A stretch of DNA of 34,166 bases from Granulicella sp. (GCA_025357875.1 JANYLK010000030.1:65066-99231); one strand, 5' to 3'; positions 1-8,610 are shown, counted from the first letter of the stretch. Made by a program: numbers and translations. The notes: generated by a model not told the origin, from the sequence alone.

Positions 1-391
1 CCAGCAACCTGCCTCGGCCAAACTCCGCAAGATAAACACCCGCGGCAATCCCTATCGGAATCCCCATCAGGCTTGCCAGCCCAAGCACAATCCCCGAGCC
101 CAGAATGGCGTTCGCCATACCCCCGCCCGGTTCGCCCACTGGTGCCGGAATATGGGTAAAGAATGCCAGGTTCAGAGAACTTGCACCTTTGTAAATGAGG
201 TAAGCCAGAATCGCAATCAGCGGCGCAATCACCAGCAGCGTACTCAACACCGCAAGCCCGGTGACCAGATGATTCACGGCATATCGCCGCACCGAATTCA
301 ACCGCATTCGCTTTGACTGCATGTTGCCCGGCCCTCGTAGCGATCGAGCGGCATCCAGCAGAGGCGGCGTGTCGAAGGGATTCGCGCTCAT
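1..391 (-). CDS. pstA: Phosphate ABC transporter permease PstA (3' part cut by window edge)
   Basis: Second inner-membrane permease of the PstSCAB high-affinity phosphate importer. Only the first 130 codons are present; the reading frame is open to base 1. The ATG (391-389) follows the TAA of pstC with no gap (TAAATG), so the two are translationally coupled. After a hydrophilic N-terminus of about 35 residues comes a membrane segment (LAVLSTLLVIAPLIAILAYL), then a periplasmic stretch with FFTHIPAP and GGGMANAILGSG, and the start of the transport domain (IPIGIAAGVYLAEFGRG). This pattern is characteristic of PstA. pstB and phoU would be expected further left but are outside the window. Confidence 0.93.
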   Translation of the reverse strand, partial: MSANPFDTPPLLDAARSLRGPGNMQSKRMRLNSVRRYAVNHLVTGLAVLSTLLVIAPLIAILAYLIYKGASSLNLAFFTHIPAPVGEPGGGMANAILGSGIVLGLASLMGIPIGIAAGVYLAEFGRGRLL

Positions 392-1447
392 TTAATTTGC
401 CCTCGCCGGTGTGCCGCGTGTTACCGCCCAGACCAGCGCCCGAGCAATCGCATTCACCACGATCGTCACCAGGAAAAGCGCCAGGCCAATTTCAATCAGC
501 GCACTCAGATACATGTCGCCGGTCGCTTCGGAGAACTCCCCCGCAATCACGCTTGCCAGAGTATTGGCCGGCGCGAACAGGCTCTTGGAAATGTCTGGAT
601 GATTTCCGATCACCATCGTCACCGCCATGGTCTCGCCCAACGCGCGTCCAAGGCCAAGAATAATCGCCCCAACAATCCCAATGCGGGCGTTGCGCAGAAC
701 CCCCGTCCGAATCATCTCCCAACGCGTCGCCCCAAGCGCCAGGACCGCCTCCCGCTGCGAGGTTGGCACCGCCAGCATAATGTCCCGCGTAATCGACGAG
801 ATGATGGGTAGAATCATGATCGCTAAAATGATGCTCGCCGTCAGCAACCCGACGCCGAAGTTATACCCCTCGAAAAAACCGGTCCAACCGAGATACTTGG
901 AAAGAAAAGGTCCGAGGGAGTCGCGCATTATGGGCACCAGCACAAACACCGCCCACAGCCCATAGACCACGCTCGGAATCGCCGCCAGCAACTCGGTCAC
1001 AAACGAGATCGGTGCGCGCAGCTTCTGCGGGCACAATTCAGTCAAGAAAACCGCAACTCCCAAAGCCAGCGGCACCGCCATCGCCAGCGCCAGCAAAGAT
1101 GTCGCTAGCGTGCCAAAGATAAATGGCAGTGCTCCAAAGTCTCCGGAAACCGGATCCCACGCCGAGCGCGTAAGAAAGTGGAAACCAAATTGAGCAATCG
1201 TCAGCTTTGATCGAGCTATCAGGATGGTGAGGATGAAAAGCACGATGGCGAAGATGCTGAGCGCGCACACAAGCATTACGGCAGCAAATGTTTTGTCGGC
1301 AACACCGCCGCTTCCCCGCGCCCGAAGAAACTGTCGAATAGGCGATGGTGCACCCTCGGGCGCTGCCACTGACGCTGCAACAAAATTCGTCACCGCTGTC
1401 AGCGGCTTCGCGGGCATGGACGGGTTCGGTTCTCTCTCGATCGTCAT
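392..1447 (-). CDS. pstC: Phosphate ABC transporter permease PstC
   Basis: Partner permease of PstA, forming the inner-membrane phosphate channel. The product is about 351 aa from the ATG at 1447 (MTIEREPNPS). An ATG at 1417 preceded by GAGAGA is an alternative, and the frame stays open upstream to 1534. About six membrane segments are visible, starting with FAAVMLVCALSIFAIVLFIL. The permease signature near the C-terminal half reads EAVLALGATRWEMI, the EAA loop that docks on PstB, followed by GLGRALGETMAVTMVIGN, which is typical of PstC. It sits downstream of pstS with a strong stem-loop between them and overlaps nothing. Identification is by motif and by operon position. Confidence 0.95.
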   Translation of the reverse strand: MTIEREPNPSMPAKPLTAVTNFVAASVAAPEGAPSPIRQFLRARGSGGVADKTFAAVMLVCALSIFAIVLFILTILIARSKLTIAQFGFHFLTRSAWDPVSGDFGALPFIFGTLATSLLALAMAVPLALGVAVFLTELCPQKLRAPISFVTELLAAIPSVVYGLWAVFVLVPIMRDSLGPFLSKYLGWTGFFEGYNFGVGLLTASIILAIMILPIISSITRDIMLAVPTSQREAVLALGATRWEMIRTGVLRNARIGIVGAIILGLGRALGETMAVTMVIGNHPDISKSLFAPANTLASVIAGEFSEATGDMYLSALIEIGLALFLVTIVVNAIARALVWAVTRGTPARAN

Positions 1448-1589
1448 CTGCGGCGGAGTCACGTAACTTTCCTGATTCCCAGCCCGGACAATGTACGCCG
1501 AGTAGTTCAACCCTGGGTGATCGTAGCTGGGCAATCAGAACATTTTCATCTGAAGCAACATCGATGCCAATAAGAATCCTACACAACTC

Positions 1590-1618
1590 CGCGCGGCCCC
1601 CGCTCCGCAGGCCGCGCG
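1590..1618 (-). promoter_or_regulatory. GC-rich stem-loop between pstS and pstC
   Basis: A perfect 9-bp inverted repeat (CGCGCGGCC / GGCCGCGCG, loop 11 nt) lies 14 nt after the pstS stop and before pstC. It is not followed by a T-run on the minus strand, so it does not look like a full intrinsic terminator. Stem-loops at this position are known in other pst operons, where they raise PstS relative to the permeases by partial termination or by protecting the pstS 3' end. That role here is inference. Confidence 0.6.
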
Positions 1619-1631
1619 AAATAGCATAACC

Positions 1632-2639
1632 TTACTGGACTTTGACGATCGCCAGCGCTACCTTGTCCGCAACTGGCTTCGGAAGCGGAGCATACCCCAG
1701 ACCAGCCGCCTCGGCTTCCCCGTTCTGCAGCATCCAATGCAGGAAGTCCGCCACCGCTTTACCCTTCGCCGGATCGCTGAATTTGGTTGGAATCAGCAGC
1801 CAGGTGAAGCTCGATATCGGGTACGAGGTAACACCCGAAGCATTCGTGATCGACACGCGAAAGTCAGACGGCATCGCCTTCGACGCTGCCGCTGCCGCAG
1901 CAGTCACACCATCCGTAGTTGCCTTCACGAACTTGCCGCTTGCATTGCGAACTGCGCCGTATTGGATCTTGTTCTGCGTCGCGTACACCAGTTCAACATA
2001 GCCGAACGCGCCACGAGCCTGCCGCACCATCCCAGCTACGCCCTCGCTACCCTTCGCACCGACGCCCGCAGGCCACTTGACCGCAGTGCCCTTTCCTGGT
2101 CCCGCCGCCCACGCCGGGCTGACCTTGGTCAGGAAATCAGTAAAGATAAACGTCGTGCCGCTACCCTCGTTCCGATACACAGGGAGAATCGGCTCATCGG
2201 GAAACTTCACCCCCGGATTGTCCTTCGAGATCCGTCCATCCGTCCATTTCGTAATTTTGCCGAGGTAGATGTCTGCAATTACGTCCGGAGCAAAATTCAA
2301 ATCATTCGTAACGCCCGGTAGGTTATAAATCGGCACCACCGCCCCCAGAACGGTCGGAATATGCATCACTTTGACCTTCGCTTCGGACAGTTGCTGATCA
2401 TTCATCGGACCATCGCTCGCGCCAAAGTCTACAATGCCATCCGAAACCTGTTTGATCCCGCCGCCTGACCCAATCGGCTGATAGTTAATCTTTACATTCG
2501 AATGCAGGTGGCTGTACTCAGTAAACCATTTGTTATAGATCGGATACGGAAACGTGGCTCCCGCCGCATTGATATTCTGCGCGCCCGCCACACCTGCCAT
2601 CATCACCGTCATCACTGCTGCAATCCATCTCGATTTCAC
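1632..2639 (-). CDS. pstS: Periplasmic phosphate-binding protein PstS
   Basis: Captures inorganic phosphate in the periplasm and delivers it to PstCA. The best start is a GTG at 2639, with AGGGAGAG six bases upstream; this gives 335 aa beginning VKSRWIAAVMTVMMAGVAGA, a clean Sec signal peptide. The longer frame up to 2744 would bury that signal. There is no lipobox cysteine, so the protein should be soluble. Mature-protein motifs fit PstS: GATFPYPIYNKW, IGSGGGIKQ, DFGASDGPM, the YLGKITKW region, and YRNEGSGTTFIFTDFL, which carries the phosphate-binding Arg/Ser/Gly/Thr residues. The C-terminus has the usual FLHWMLQNGEAEAAGLGYAPLP. A candidate Pho box lies about 110 bp upstream. Confidence 0.96.
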   Translation of the reverse strand: MKSRWIAAVMTVMMAGVAGAQNINAAGATFPYPIYNKWFTEYSHLHSNVKINYQPIGSGGGIKQVSDGIVDFGASDGPMNDQQLSEAKVKVMHIPTVLGAVVPIYNLPGVTNDLNFAPDVIADIYLGKITKWTDGRISKDNPGVKFPDEPILPVYRNEGSGTTFIFTDFLTKVSPAWAAGPGKGTAVKWPAGVGAKGSEGVAGMVRQARGAFGYVELVYATQNKIQYGAVRNASGKFVKATTDGVTAAAAAASKAMPSDFRVSITNASGVTSYPISSFTWLLIPTKFSDPAKGKAVADFLHWMLQNGEAEAAGLGYAPLPKPVADKVALAIVKVQ

Positions 2640-2726
2640 TCGTCTCTCCCTATGGTCCAGAACTCGCAGCGTGACACACATCGAACATCTCGACGAATGG
2701 CGTTCAACCTCTGCACTCGGACGCTC

Positions 2727-2765
2727 TAGATAGTGTCCCGCCATCGTGTTACGGGAAGGTTACAT
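2727..2765 (-). promoter_or_regulatory. Candidate Pho box and -10 of the pstS promoter
   Basis: On the minus strand TGTAAC (2764-2759) is followed exactly 11 bp later by CGTAAC (2753-2748). PhoB boxes are 7-bp direct repeats spaced at 11 bp with TGTMAY-like sequence, so spacing and sequence both fit. A -10-like TATCTA (2732-2727) lies 15 bp after the second repeat, so the repeat would sit where the -35 normally is, as in PhoB-activated promoters. The pair lies between phoR and pstS. Binding by the PhoB encoded here is inferred. Confidence 0.55.
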
Positions 2766-2808
2766 ACACGTGAAAGACTGAATAAACCCTTTAGCCACAG
2801 CGCGTAAA

Positions 2809-4200
2809 TTAGTGGAGTGGACCTACAAGCGGCAGAGTGAACAGGAAATTGCTCCCTGAATTTAGTTCGCTTTCGGCCCGGATCGACCCCCCCTGCGACT
2901 CCACCATATGCCGGGCAATCGCAAGTCCGAGCCCAGTCCCGCCCGACTCCCGCGACCGAGCCTTATCGATCCGGTAAAATCGCTCGAAGATCCGGCCCAG
3001 GTGTTCCGACGCTATCCCCTGCCCAAAATCCTGCACGCTGAATTCCACCGCCCCACACCGACCGTCGATCCCAGGGAACTCCCGTGCACTCACCACCACA
3101 CGGCTCGGCACCTTATCTCTTGGGCGCCCGTACTTGATCCCGTTCTCAATCAGATTTCCAAGCACCTGAAGCACCGAATCCGTATCCGCGAACACCTCCG
3201 CCGACGTCGTCGCACCGATCTCGATCTCCGCCGCCTCATCCTGCTCCAGCCCGCGCATCGCCGCCACAGCATCCCGCACCAGCACGTCCGCACGCACCGG
3301 CGCCGGATGCATTTTGGACTCCGGCGATTCCACCCGGGCCATCGTAAGCAAGTCCTCAGTCAGCCGATTCATCCGCGTCGCATTCTTCAAAATCGTCGTC
3401 AGAAATTCCTCTGCAACCGGACTCAACACCTCATGATCCAGCAGCGTCTCCACATATCCGCTGATCGAAGTGAGCGGCGTCCGAAGCTCATGCGATACGT
3501 TTGCCACAAAATCCCGCTGCGTCCTCTCTACCTGTTCGATCCGCGTGATATCGTGTAGCACCGCGACGGCACCGCCACCCGGCATCGGCGACGCGTTGAT
3601 CTCGAAGATCCGGCCAGGCAGCAGCGTGGTCGTCCTTCGCTCGCACACAGCCCGGTCTTCCAGCGCGGCCCGCACGCACTCCAGAACCTCCGGATCGCGC
3701 ACGGTCTGCACTAAAGCATGTCCCACCCGCACCGGACTCTGGATCGACGACCCTGGAATCAACCGGTGCATCCTCTGGTTCGTCCACTGAATCCGCCCCG
3801 CCGCATCCACGGCGATCACTGCGTCCTGCATGGAATCGAGCAGCGCCTCCAACTGTTGCCGATCGGCTGCAACTGCTTCTAACTGCGACTGGAGCCCACG
3901 TGAGGCGTTCTGAAGGCTTTCCTCCACTCCGCCGAATTCAGACACAAAGTGATTTCCCGTCTGGATGTCCTGATTCGGCAGTTGAAGAATCCTTTCGCTA
4001 AGTACGCGCGCCGCGAGCCGTACCCTCCACCGAAAGAGACCCGCGAAAACGAAGCAGCAAATGATACCCGCGACCGCTGCAAACATGGGCCGTTTGCCCT
4101 GCATCACCAGAAAGACGGCCCCAACCACGGCCCCAGTGGCGAGCGACGTCGTAATGTTCAGATCCATCAGCGGAAATTTGCGCACTGTTTCCTTAACCAA
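2809..4200 (-). CDS. phoR: Phosphate-regulon sensor histidine kinase PhoR
   Basis: Membrane-anchored histidine kinase that phosphorylates PhoB when phosphate is scarce. From the TTG at 4200 it is 463 aa; a GTG at 4185 and an ATG at 4167 are alternative starts and none has an ideally spaced ribosome site (AAGGAA lies between). Two N-terminal membrane segments (about 16-33 and 40-56) flank only a few residues, so there is no large periplasmic sensor. This fits PhoR sensing through Pst/PhoU. A PAS-like domain (about 115-220) follows, then the HisKA box FVANVSHELRTPL with His237. The ATPase domain has an N box (NLIENGIKYG, Asn353), G1 (DFGQGI) and G2 (GGTGLGLAIA). Only 5 nt separate it from phoB, so the two are cotranscribed. 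Confidence 0.93.
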   Translation of the reverse strand: MVKETVRKFPLMDLNITTSLATGAVVGAVFLVMQGKRPMFAAVAGIICCFVFAGLFRWRVRLAARVLSERILQLPNQDIQTGNHFVSEFGGVEESLQNASRGLQSQLEAVAADRQQLEALLDSMQDAVIAVDAAGRIQWTNQRMHRLIPGSSIQSPVRVGHALVQTVRDPEVLECVRAALEDRAVCERRTTTLLPGRIFEINASPMPGGGAVAVLHDITRIEQVERTQRDFVANVSHELRTPLTSISGYVETLLDHEVLSPVAEEFLTTILKNATRMNRLTEDLLTMARVESPESKMHPAPVRADVLVRDAVAAMRGLEQDEAAEIEIGATTSAEVFADTDSVLQVLGNLIENGIKYGRPRDKVPSRVVVSAREFPGIDGRCGAVEFSVQDFGQGIASEHLGRIFERFYRIDKARSRESGGTGLGLAIARHMVESQGGSIRAESELNSGSNFLFTLPLVGPLH

Positions 4201-4205
4201 CCGCG

Positions 4206-4916
4206 CTATGGGCTTGGGGGAAGCGTCTTCGGAATCTCGAACCGATACCCGGCGCCACGCATCGTTTTAAGATACCGCGGCGTCTCCGCGTCTGCCTCGA
4301 TCTTCTCGCGAATCCGACGAACATACACATCGACCGACCGTGGCGTTACAAACCGCGCATCGCCCCAGACCGCGTCTAGCAAATGGTCGCGGCTGAATAC
4401 CCTCCCCGGATGCCGAGCCAGATAATCCAGCAACCGGAACTCCGTCGCCGTCGTCGTCACCAGTTCACCGTCAACCCTCAATTGCATCGCATTCGCATCA
4501 ATTTCTACGTTCTCGAACTTCACCACTGAGGGCGTAGTCGGCCGCTCAAAGCGCCGCAGCACAGCCTTCACCCGCGCTACCAGTTCGCGCGTACCAAAAG
4601 GCTTGGTAATGTAATCGTCCGCGCCCAGTTCCAGCCCGGTCACGCGATCGTTCTCAGCCGCACGTGCCGTCAAAAAGATAATCGGTACGGTACTCAGCGC
4701 CGCATTCTTCCGCAGCCTCCGGCAAAGATCCAGTCCGTCTCCGCCCGGAACCATGATGTCCAATAGAAACAAGCCTGGCGGCTCCCGTTCCGCATCCGCA
4801 ACAATCTGGCCAACGGTCATATATGGCCGCACCGAAAACCCGGCCGCCTCCAGATGGTACTGGACCAACCGAGAGATGTCGGCGTCGTCTTCCAACACGA
4901 ATACTGTTTGACTCAA
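4206..4916 (-). CDS. phoB: Phosphate-regulon response regulator PhoB
   Basis: OmpR/PhoB-type transcription factor partnered with PhoR. I place the start at the TTG at 4916 because GAGGGAAG sits six bases before it and the product then begins directly at the receiver strand (LSQTVFVLEDDADIS); this gives 236 aa. ATGs further upstream (4943, 5039) add only poorly conserved residues. Receiver residues are complete: Asp10/Asp11, phospho-acceptor Asp53 (FLLDIMVPGGDG), Thr83 and Lys105 (YITKPFG). The winged-helix domain contains TATEFRLLDYLARHPGRVFSR, the turn VWGDARFVTPRSVDVYVRRIR and the wing MRGAGYRFE. It is the first gene of the phoB-phoR pair, upstream of the pst genes. Confidence 0.94.
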   Translation of the reverse strand: MSQTVFVLEDDADISRLVQYHLEAAGFSVRPYMTVGQIVADAEREPPGLFLLDIMVPGGDGLDLCRRLRKNAALSTVPIIFLTARAAENDRVTGLELGADDYITKPFGTRELVARVKAVLRRFERPTTPSVVKFENVEIDANAMQLRVDGELVTTTATEFRLLDYLARHPGRVFSRDHLLDAVWGDARFVTPRSVDVYVRRIREKIEADAETPRYLKTMRGAGYRFEIPKTLPPSP

Positions 4917-5109
4917 TGCGCTTCCCTCGTTCTTCACCTGCATCGGGCGAAAATGCATGCCCCGTAGCCGCCTGCGCGGAGATACTCTCATCGAGCGTTC
5001 TCCGCCGTCCAGGACAGCCGTTCTCAGCTTAGCCCACACCTGTACTTTCTTTTGCTAACGTTCGATGAATGCTTTGCTCGTTAGGCACGCGGCCTCGCTC
5101 GCGCAAAGG

Positions 5110-5115
5110 TATACT
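5110..5115 (+). promoter_or_regulatory. Candidate -10 hexamer (TATACT) of the receiver/kinase operon
   Basis: GGTATACT lies 33 nt before the ATG of the receiver gene at 5149. No convincing -35 is visible at 16-18 bp spacing. The same GGTATACT octamer lies exactly 33 nt before mscL and 48 nt before thiC. Confidence 0.4.
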
Positions 5116-5148
5116 GGCTGTGTTGTTCCGGGCCCGGAGAGCTTCCAA

Positions 5149-5514
5149 ATGATAGAGAATAAGACTCCTCTGATTCTTTGCGTCGACGACGAAGTAGTCG
5201 GGCTCCGCGTTCGGAAAATGCTGCTCGAACGCGCCGGGTACAGGGTGCTGACCGCCGAAGACGGTCGGTCGGGAATCGACCTGTTCGCCTCCCAACCAAT
5301 CGACGCTGTGGTCCTCGACTACGCTATGCCTGGAATGCATGGCGGCGAGGTCGCGAAAAGAATGAGGCAGGCTAAGCCCACAGTTCCCATTCTCCTGCTC
5401 TCGGCCTACGTCGGCCTTCCCGAAGAAGTGAGTTCACTCGTCGACATCTACATGACCAAAGGAGAAGGCGCGCCAGCGCTTCTCCAAAAGCTGGGTAACC
5501 TGCTCTCGATGTAA
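5149..5514 (+). CDS. Stand-alone CheY-like response regulator receiver
   Basis: Single receiver domain of 121 aa with no output domain. The start is the ATG at 5149, with GGAGAG about eight bases upstream; upstream in-frame residues look non-coding. Acid pocket Asp13/Asp14 (CVDDE), phospho-acceptor Asp57 (AVVLDYAMPGM) and the switch residue Ser85 (LLLSAY) are present. The conserved lysine is Lys104 (IYMTKGEG), but it is not followed by the usual proline. This is a feature of many atypical receivers. It is followed 26 nt later by the hybrid-length histidine kinase at 5541, the likely partner, and is transcribed divergently from phoB. It may act as a phospho-relay intermediate or by protein contact; the target is unknown. 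Confidence 0.85.
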   Translation: MIENKTPLILCVDDEVVGLRVRKMLLERAGYRVLTAEDGRSGIDLFASQPIDAVVLDYAMPGMHGGEVAKRMRQAKPTVPILLLSAYVGLPEEVSSLVDIYMTKGEGAPALLQKLGNLLSM

Positions 5515-5540
5515 TCCGCATCGCAACTGGACGTTAGCGG

Positions 5541-7373
5541 ATGTTCATCGAGCCCATCAATCAAAAAGAAAGTCGAGGCCGCGTGGAGCTAAAGCGATTC
5601 GAACAAACCCTCCGGCAGGCCATGATTCTTCCCATCGTCGCGTGCCTCTTTCTGGCCGCTGTCTTGGTATGGCAGATTCACGGGTCCAACGTTACCGTGG
5701 ACAGGGTTGAACAGTCTGATCAGAGAATCACCTTGGCTACTCTAATCGAAAAACTCGTTATCGATGAGGAGACCGGCCTGCGCGGCTACCAAGTCACCTC
5801 CGACCCGCGCTTCCTTGCCCCGTATCACTATGCCGAAGCCCCAATGCAACAGGCTATCGCTCGCCTCCAGGTAATCGCAACTCCCGAACAGAAAGATGCC
5901 CTCGCTCAGTTTGCGACAGAGCACCAGTTATGGCATCAGACCTTCGCGGAATCTCTGATTGCTACGATTGGTGCCGGCGGACACGCCGATAACGACGACG
6001 TTAACCTGACGGGCAGGGCGGAGATGGATCAGATGCGTTCTCTGCTCAATACCATCGTGTCTACTTCGCAACAAGTTCGCATCGACCGAGCCGATCAATG
6101 GCACAGGCAGACCCGCCAAATACTAGCTATCTTCATCGTCCTCGCGCTGAGCGTCGGCATTTTCATCAGCCTGTTCACACGCAATCGGCTAGAGCATATC
6201 TCCGCTGCATTCCAAACTGCGCTCAATCTCCAGCGCCGCCGGGCTGAGGAGCTATTCCAGTCCGAACAACACCTGCGCACCACCCTCACCTCCATCGGCG
6301 ATGGAGTCATCAGCTGTCATGTAGACGGTCGCGTCGAGCTGATGAACCCCATAGCCCAGGAACTCACCGGGTGGATCGAATCCGAGGCACGCGACCGCCC
6401 CCTTGACGAGGTCTTTCACATCGTCAACGAGGCCACGCGTGAGCCGGTGGAGAATCCCGTATCTAAAGTGCAGCGGCTCAATCGCATCGTCGGTATAGCC
6501 AACCACACCGTGCTCATCCGCAAAGATGGCTCCGAGATTGCCATCGATGACAGCGGCTCACCCATCCGCAACGCAGCCGGCGAACTGACCGGCATCGTCA
6601 TGGTCTTCCGCGATGTCACCATGGAGCGGAGGACACGCGCCGCACTGCTCGCCAACGAAAAACTCGCCGTCGCAGGCCGCCTCGCCGCAACCATTGCTCA
6701 TGAGATTCACAACCCACTCGACTCAGTTGCAAACCTCCTTTATCTCTTGCAGCAGGATCCCACCGATGAAGAGTCGAAACACTATCTGGAAATCGCCCAG
6801 ACGGAACTCACCCGAGTCACCCATATCAGCCGAGCCATGCTCAGTCTCTATCGCGAGTCAAAGGCGCCTGTTCCGGTTAACCTTAAAGACATGCTCGAGG
6901 ATCTGCTCCTTCTGATGGAGGGACGCTTCAACGCCCTCGGAGTTCAGGTTTCCTCCGATCTGCCGCCCGGAGTTATCGTCGAAGGGTTTCCCGCGGAACT
7001 CCGCCAGGTCTTCACCAACATCATCACAAACGCAGCCGAAGCTGCAGGTCAGGACGGCGCGGTAACGGTTCGTGTCATTCCGCAAAAGGCCGTGGTCAAG
7101 CCTTCCGGAGACAACACACAAGCCGGTGCTGTCGTCGAAATCTGCGACAACGGCCCAGGAATCGCACCCGAAATCCGCGACCGTCTATTTCATCCTTTCT
7201 TCACGACCAAAGGGGAGCGCGGAACCGGCCTCGGTCTCTGGGTATCCCAAGGCATCATCCGCAAGCATGCTGGCTCAATTCAACTCGACAGCCGCAACGA
7301 GGGTCCTGACCGGGGAACAATCGCCTCAGTCTTCCTGGCCTCAAAACCCGTGATCGACCTTGGCGGCGACTGA
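5541..7373 (+). CDS. CHASE3-PAS sensor histidine kinase
   Basis: Membrane sensor kinase of 610 aa. Membrane helix 1 (about 28-46) and helix 2 (about 193-212) enclose a periplasmic helical domain of about 145 residues. The phrase LIEKLVIDEETGLRGYQVTS in it is the CHASE3 signature. A PAS domain (about 245-360) begins TTLTSIGDGVISCHVDGRV and ends VFRDVT. The HisKA segment LAATIAHEIHNPLDSV carries His387. The HATPase domain has N497 (NIITNAAEAAG), DNGPG (536-540) and GTGLGLWVS (561-569). The HEIHNPL form places it with the NtrB/HPK4-like kinases rather than PhoR-like ones. It is cotranscribed with the receiver at 5149. The ligand is unknown. Confidence 0.88.
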   Translation: MFIEPINQKESRGRVELKRFEQTLRQAMILPIVACLFLAAVLVWQIHGSNVTVDRVEQSDQRITLATLIEKLVIDEETGLRGYQVTSDPRFLAPYHYAEAPMQQAIARLQVIATPEQKDALAQFATEHQLWHQTFAESLIATIGAGGHADNDDVNLTGRAEMDQMRSLLNTIVSTSQQVRIDRADQWHRQTRQILAIFIVLALSVGIFISLFTRNRLEHISAAFQTALNLQRRRAEELFQSEQHLRTTLTSIGDGVISCHVDGRVELMNPIAQELTGWIESEARDRPLDEVFHIVNEATREPVENPVSKVQRLNRIVGIANHTVLIRKDGSEIAIDDSGSPIRNAAGELTGIVMVFRDVTMERRTRAALLANEKLAVAGRLAATIAHEIHNPLDSVANLLYLLQQDPTDEESKHYLEIAQTELTRVTHISRAMLSLYRESKAPVPVNLKDMLEDLLLLMEGRFNALGVQVSSDLPPGVIVEGFPAELRQVFTNIITNAAEAAGQDGAVTVRVIPQKAVVKPSGDNTQAGAVVEICDNGPGIAPEIRDRLFHPFFTTKGERGTGLGLWVSQGIIRKHAGSIQLDSRNEGPDRGTIASVFLASKPVIDLGGD

Positions 7374-7394
7374 TCGAACGCTCACGCTCCGCAG

Positions 7395-8342
7395 TTACTT
7401 CGAATTGATCGTGTAACGGACCACCACGCCTTCTACATACGTCACATTCACCGCGCTGTCCTCGGTCTGGTACTCGACCACCTGCGTCTTCAGGCCTTCA
7501 CTGGAAACCGACTGCGACGTTGAATTTACCTCACCCAGCAGAGCGGTAACGTCCTCCATCTTCATGCCGCGTTTCAACTGCGTCACACCAGCGGCGCTTC
7601 CGCTAACGTACGGAATCCGGCGCACAAGAGTTTGATCACCGGCGCCCGCAGGCACAGCCGGAACTGGCCCCACCCCACCTGCTTGCGTCGTATAAAAATC
7701 CAGGTACTGCGCCAGCAGCTTCATCACCGCGTCCGGGTTGCGATCGTCGGACGGCACTGATTTCTTGAAGTTCAAGTTGAACCGCGACCCTCCACGCATG
7801 CGCTTTTCAGCCAACTGCTGAGCCTTTATCCGGCTGGCCGCCTCGGCTTCATCCCTGTTCGCTCGTTGCTGCCGTTCCCGCCGCTCGCGCTCACCATCCA
7901 ATTGAGTCTGAATGCTTAGCTTTGCCTTCGGATCCTTGGTCTGGTCAAGCTGCTTCTCCAGACCCTTTTCATACTTGGTCTTATCGACATCCTTGGCATT
8001 GACCGTAGTGGAGGTATTCTCGCCAAACGTGCCATATCCGCCACCATTCAACTGAAATTCAATGTGGTCGCCCTTAAGCGCAACCTTGGTCACCCTGACC
8101 AAATCTCCTCGATGGATAGCAATTCCGAAATCGTTCAGCCGCGAGGAATAGCTCTTCCAGTCAAGCGGCGTGGGCTTTTCAAAATCAAGATCGATGCCCT
8201 TCGCCGTCCCAGGCATGTCAATCTTGGCGACCACCGTCTTCCCCGTAAAGTAGCCCTCCAGCGAAGCCGGATCGGCCTCGCCCAACGCCGGCATCCCGCA
8301 GCAAATCGCAATCGCAAGCCCAACCACCACCGCTCGAAACAT
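7395..8342 (-). CDS. Secreted hypothetical protein with BamE/SmpA-like C-terminal domain
   Basis: Exported protein of 315 aa whose function I do not recognise. The ATG at 8342 is preceded by TGGAGG at seven bases; a TTG at 8357 is inside that ribosome site and is unlikely. Residues 1-23 (MFRAVVVGLAIAICCGMPAL) are a Sec signal peptide without a lipobox. The middle (about 120-190) is a highly charged, predicted coiled coil rich in Lys, Glu, Arg and Gln (GERERRERQQRANRDEAEAA). The last 70 residues read LKRGMKMEDVTALLGEVNST then a beta-rich VEYQTEDSAVNVTYVEGVVV. This resembles the BamE/SmpA fold (G-M-s-x-x-V-x-x-L-G, then strands). It is convergent with the kinase at 5541, with 21 nt between stops. 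Confidence 0.75.
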   Translation of the reverse strand: MFRAVVVGLAIAICCGMPALGEADPASLEGYFTGKTVVAKIDMPGTAKGIDLDFEKPTPLDWKSYSSRLNDFGIAIHRGDLVRVTKVALKGDHIEFQLNGGGYGTFGENTSTTVNAKDVDKTKYEKGLEKQLDQTKDPKAKLSIQTQLDGERERRERQQRANRDEAEAASRIKAQQLAEKRMRGGSRFNLNFKKSVPSDDRNPDAVMKLLAQYLDFYTTQAGGVGPVPAVPAGAGDQTLVRRIPYVSGSAAGVTQLKRGMKMEDVTALLGEVNSTSQSVSSEGLKTQVVEYQTEDSAVNVTYVEGVVVRYTINSK

Positions 8343-8522
8343 ACCTTTCGCCTCCAAATAATAGCTGTCGCACAGGGCCCAAATCTACGCATTTACACTG
8401 CGCTGGCAGCAGGGCCAGGCGTCTCAAAAAAGGTATCCGATCAGGAGCTATTAGGCAAAGACTTTCGCTCGAAGCATCTTCGTGTCACCAGATCATTTTC
8501 ATATCAAGTGACCACAAATTGT

Positions 8523-8576
8523 GGGTGCCCCATTTATCGCAGCTCCATCGCGATGGGTGGAAAGTACACTGTCCGC
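8523..8576 (+). repeat. Dispersed hairpin repeat, family 2, copy 1
   Basis: Begins GGGTGCCCCAT and ends GGGTGGAAAGTACACTGTCC, with a central TCGC / GCGA stem. It aligns end to end with 18327-18377. It lies downstream of ltaE and upstream of the secreted-protein gene. Confidence 0.6.
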
Positions 8577-8610
8577 CCGCTACCTCTCCGCCCTTCCACT
8601 CAGCTTGCGA

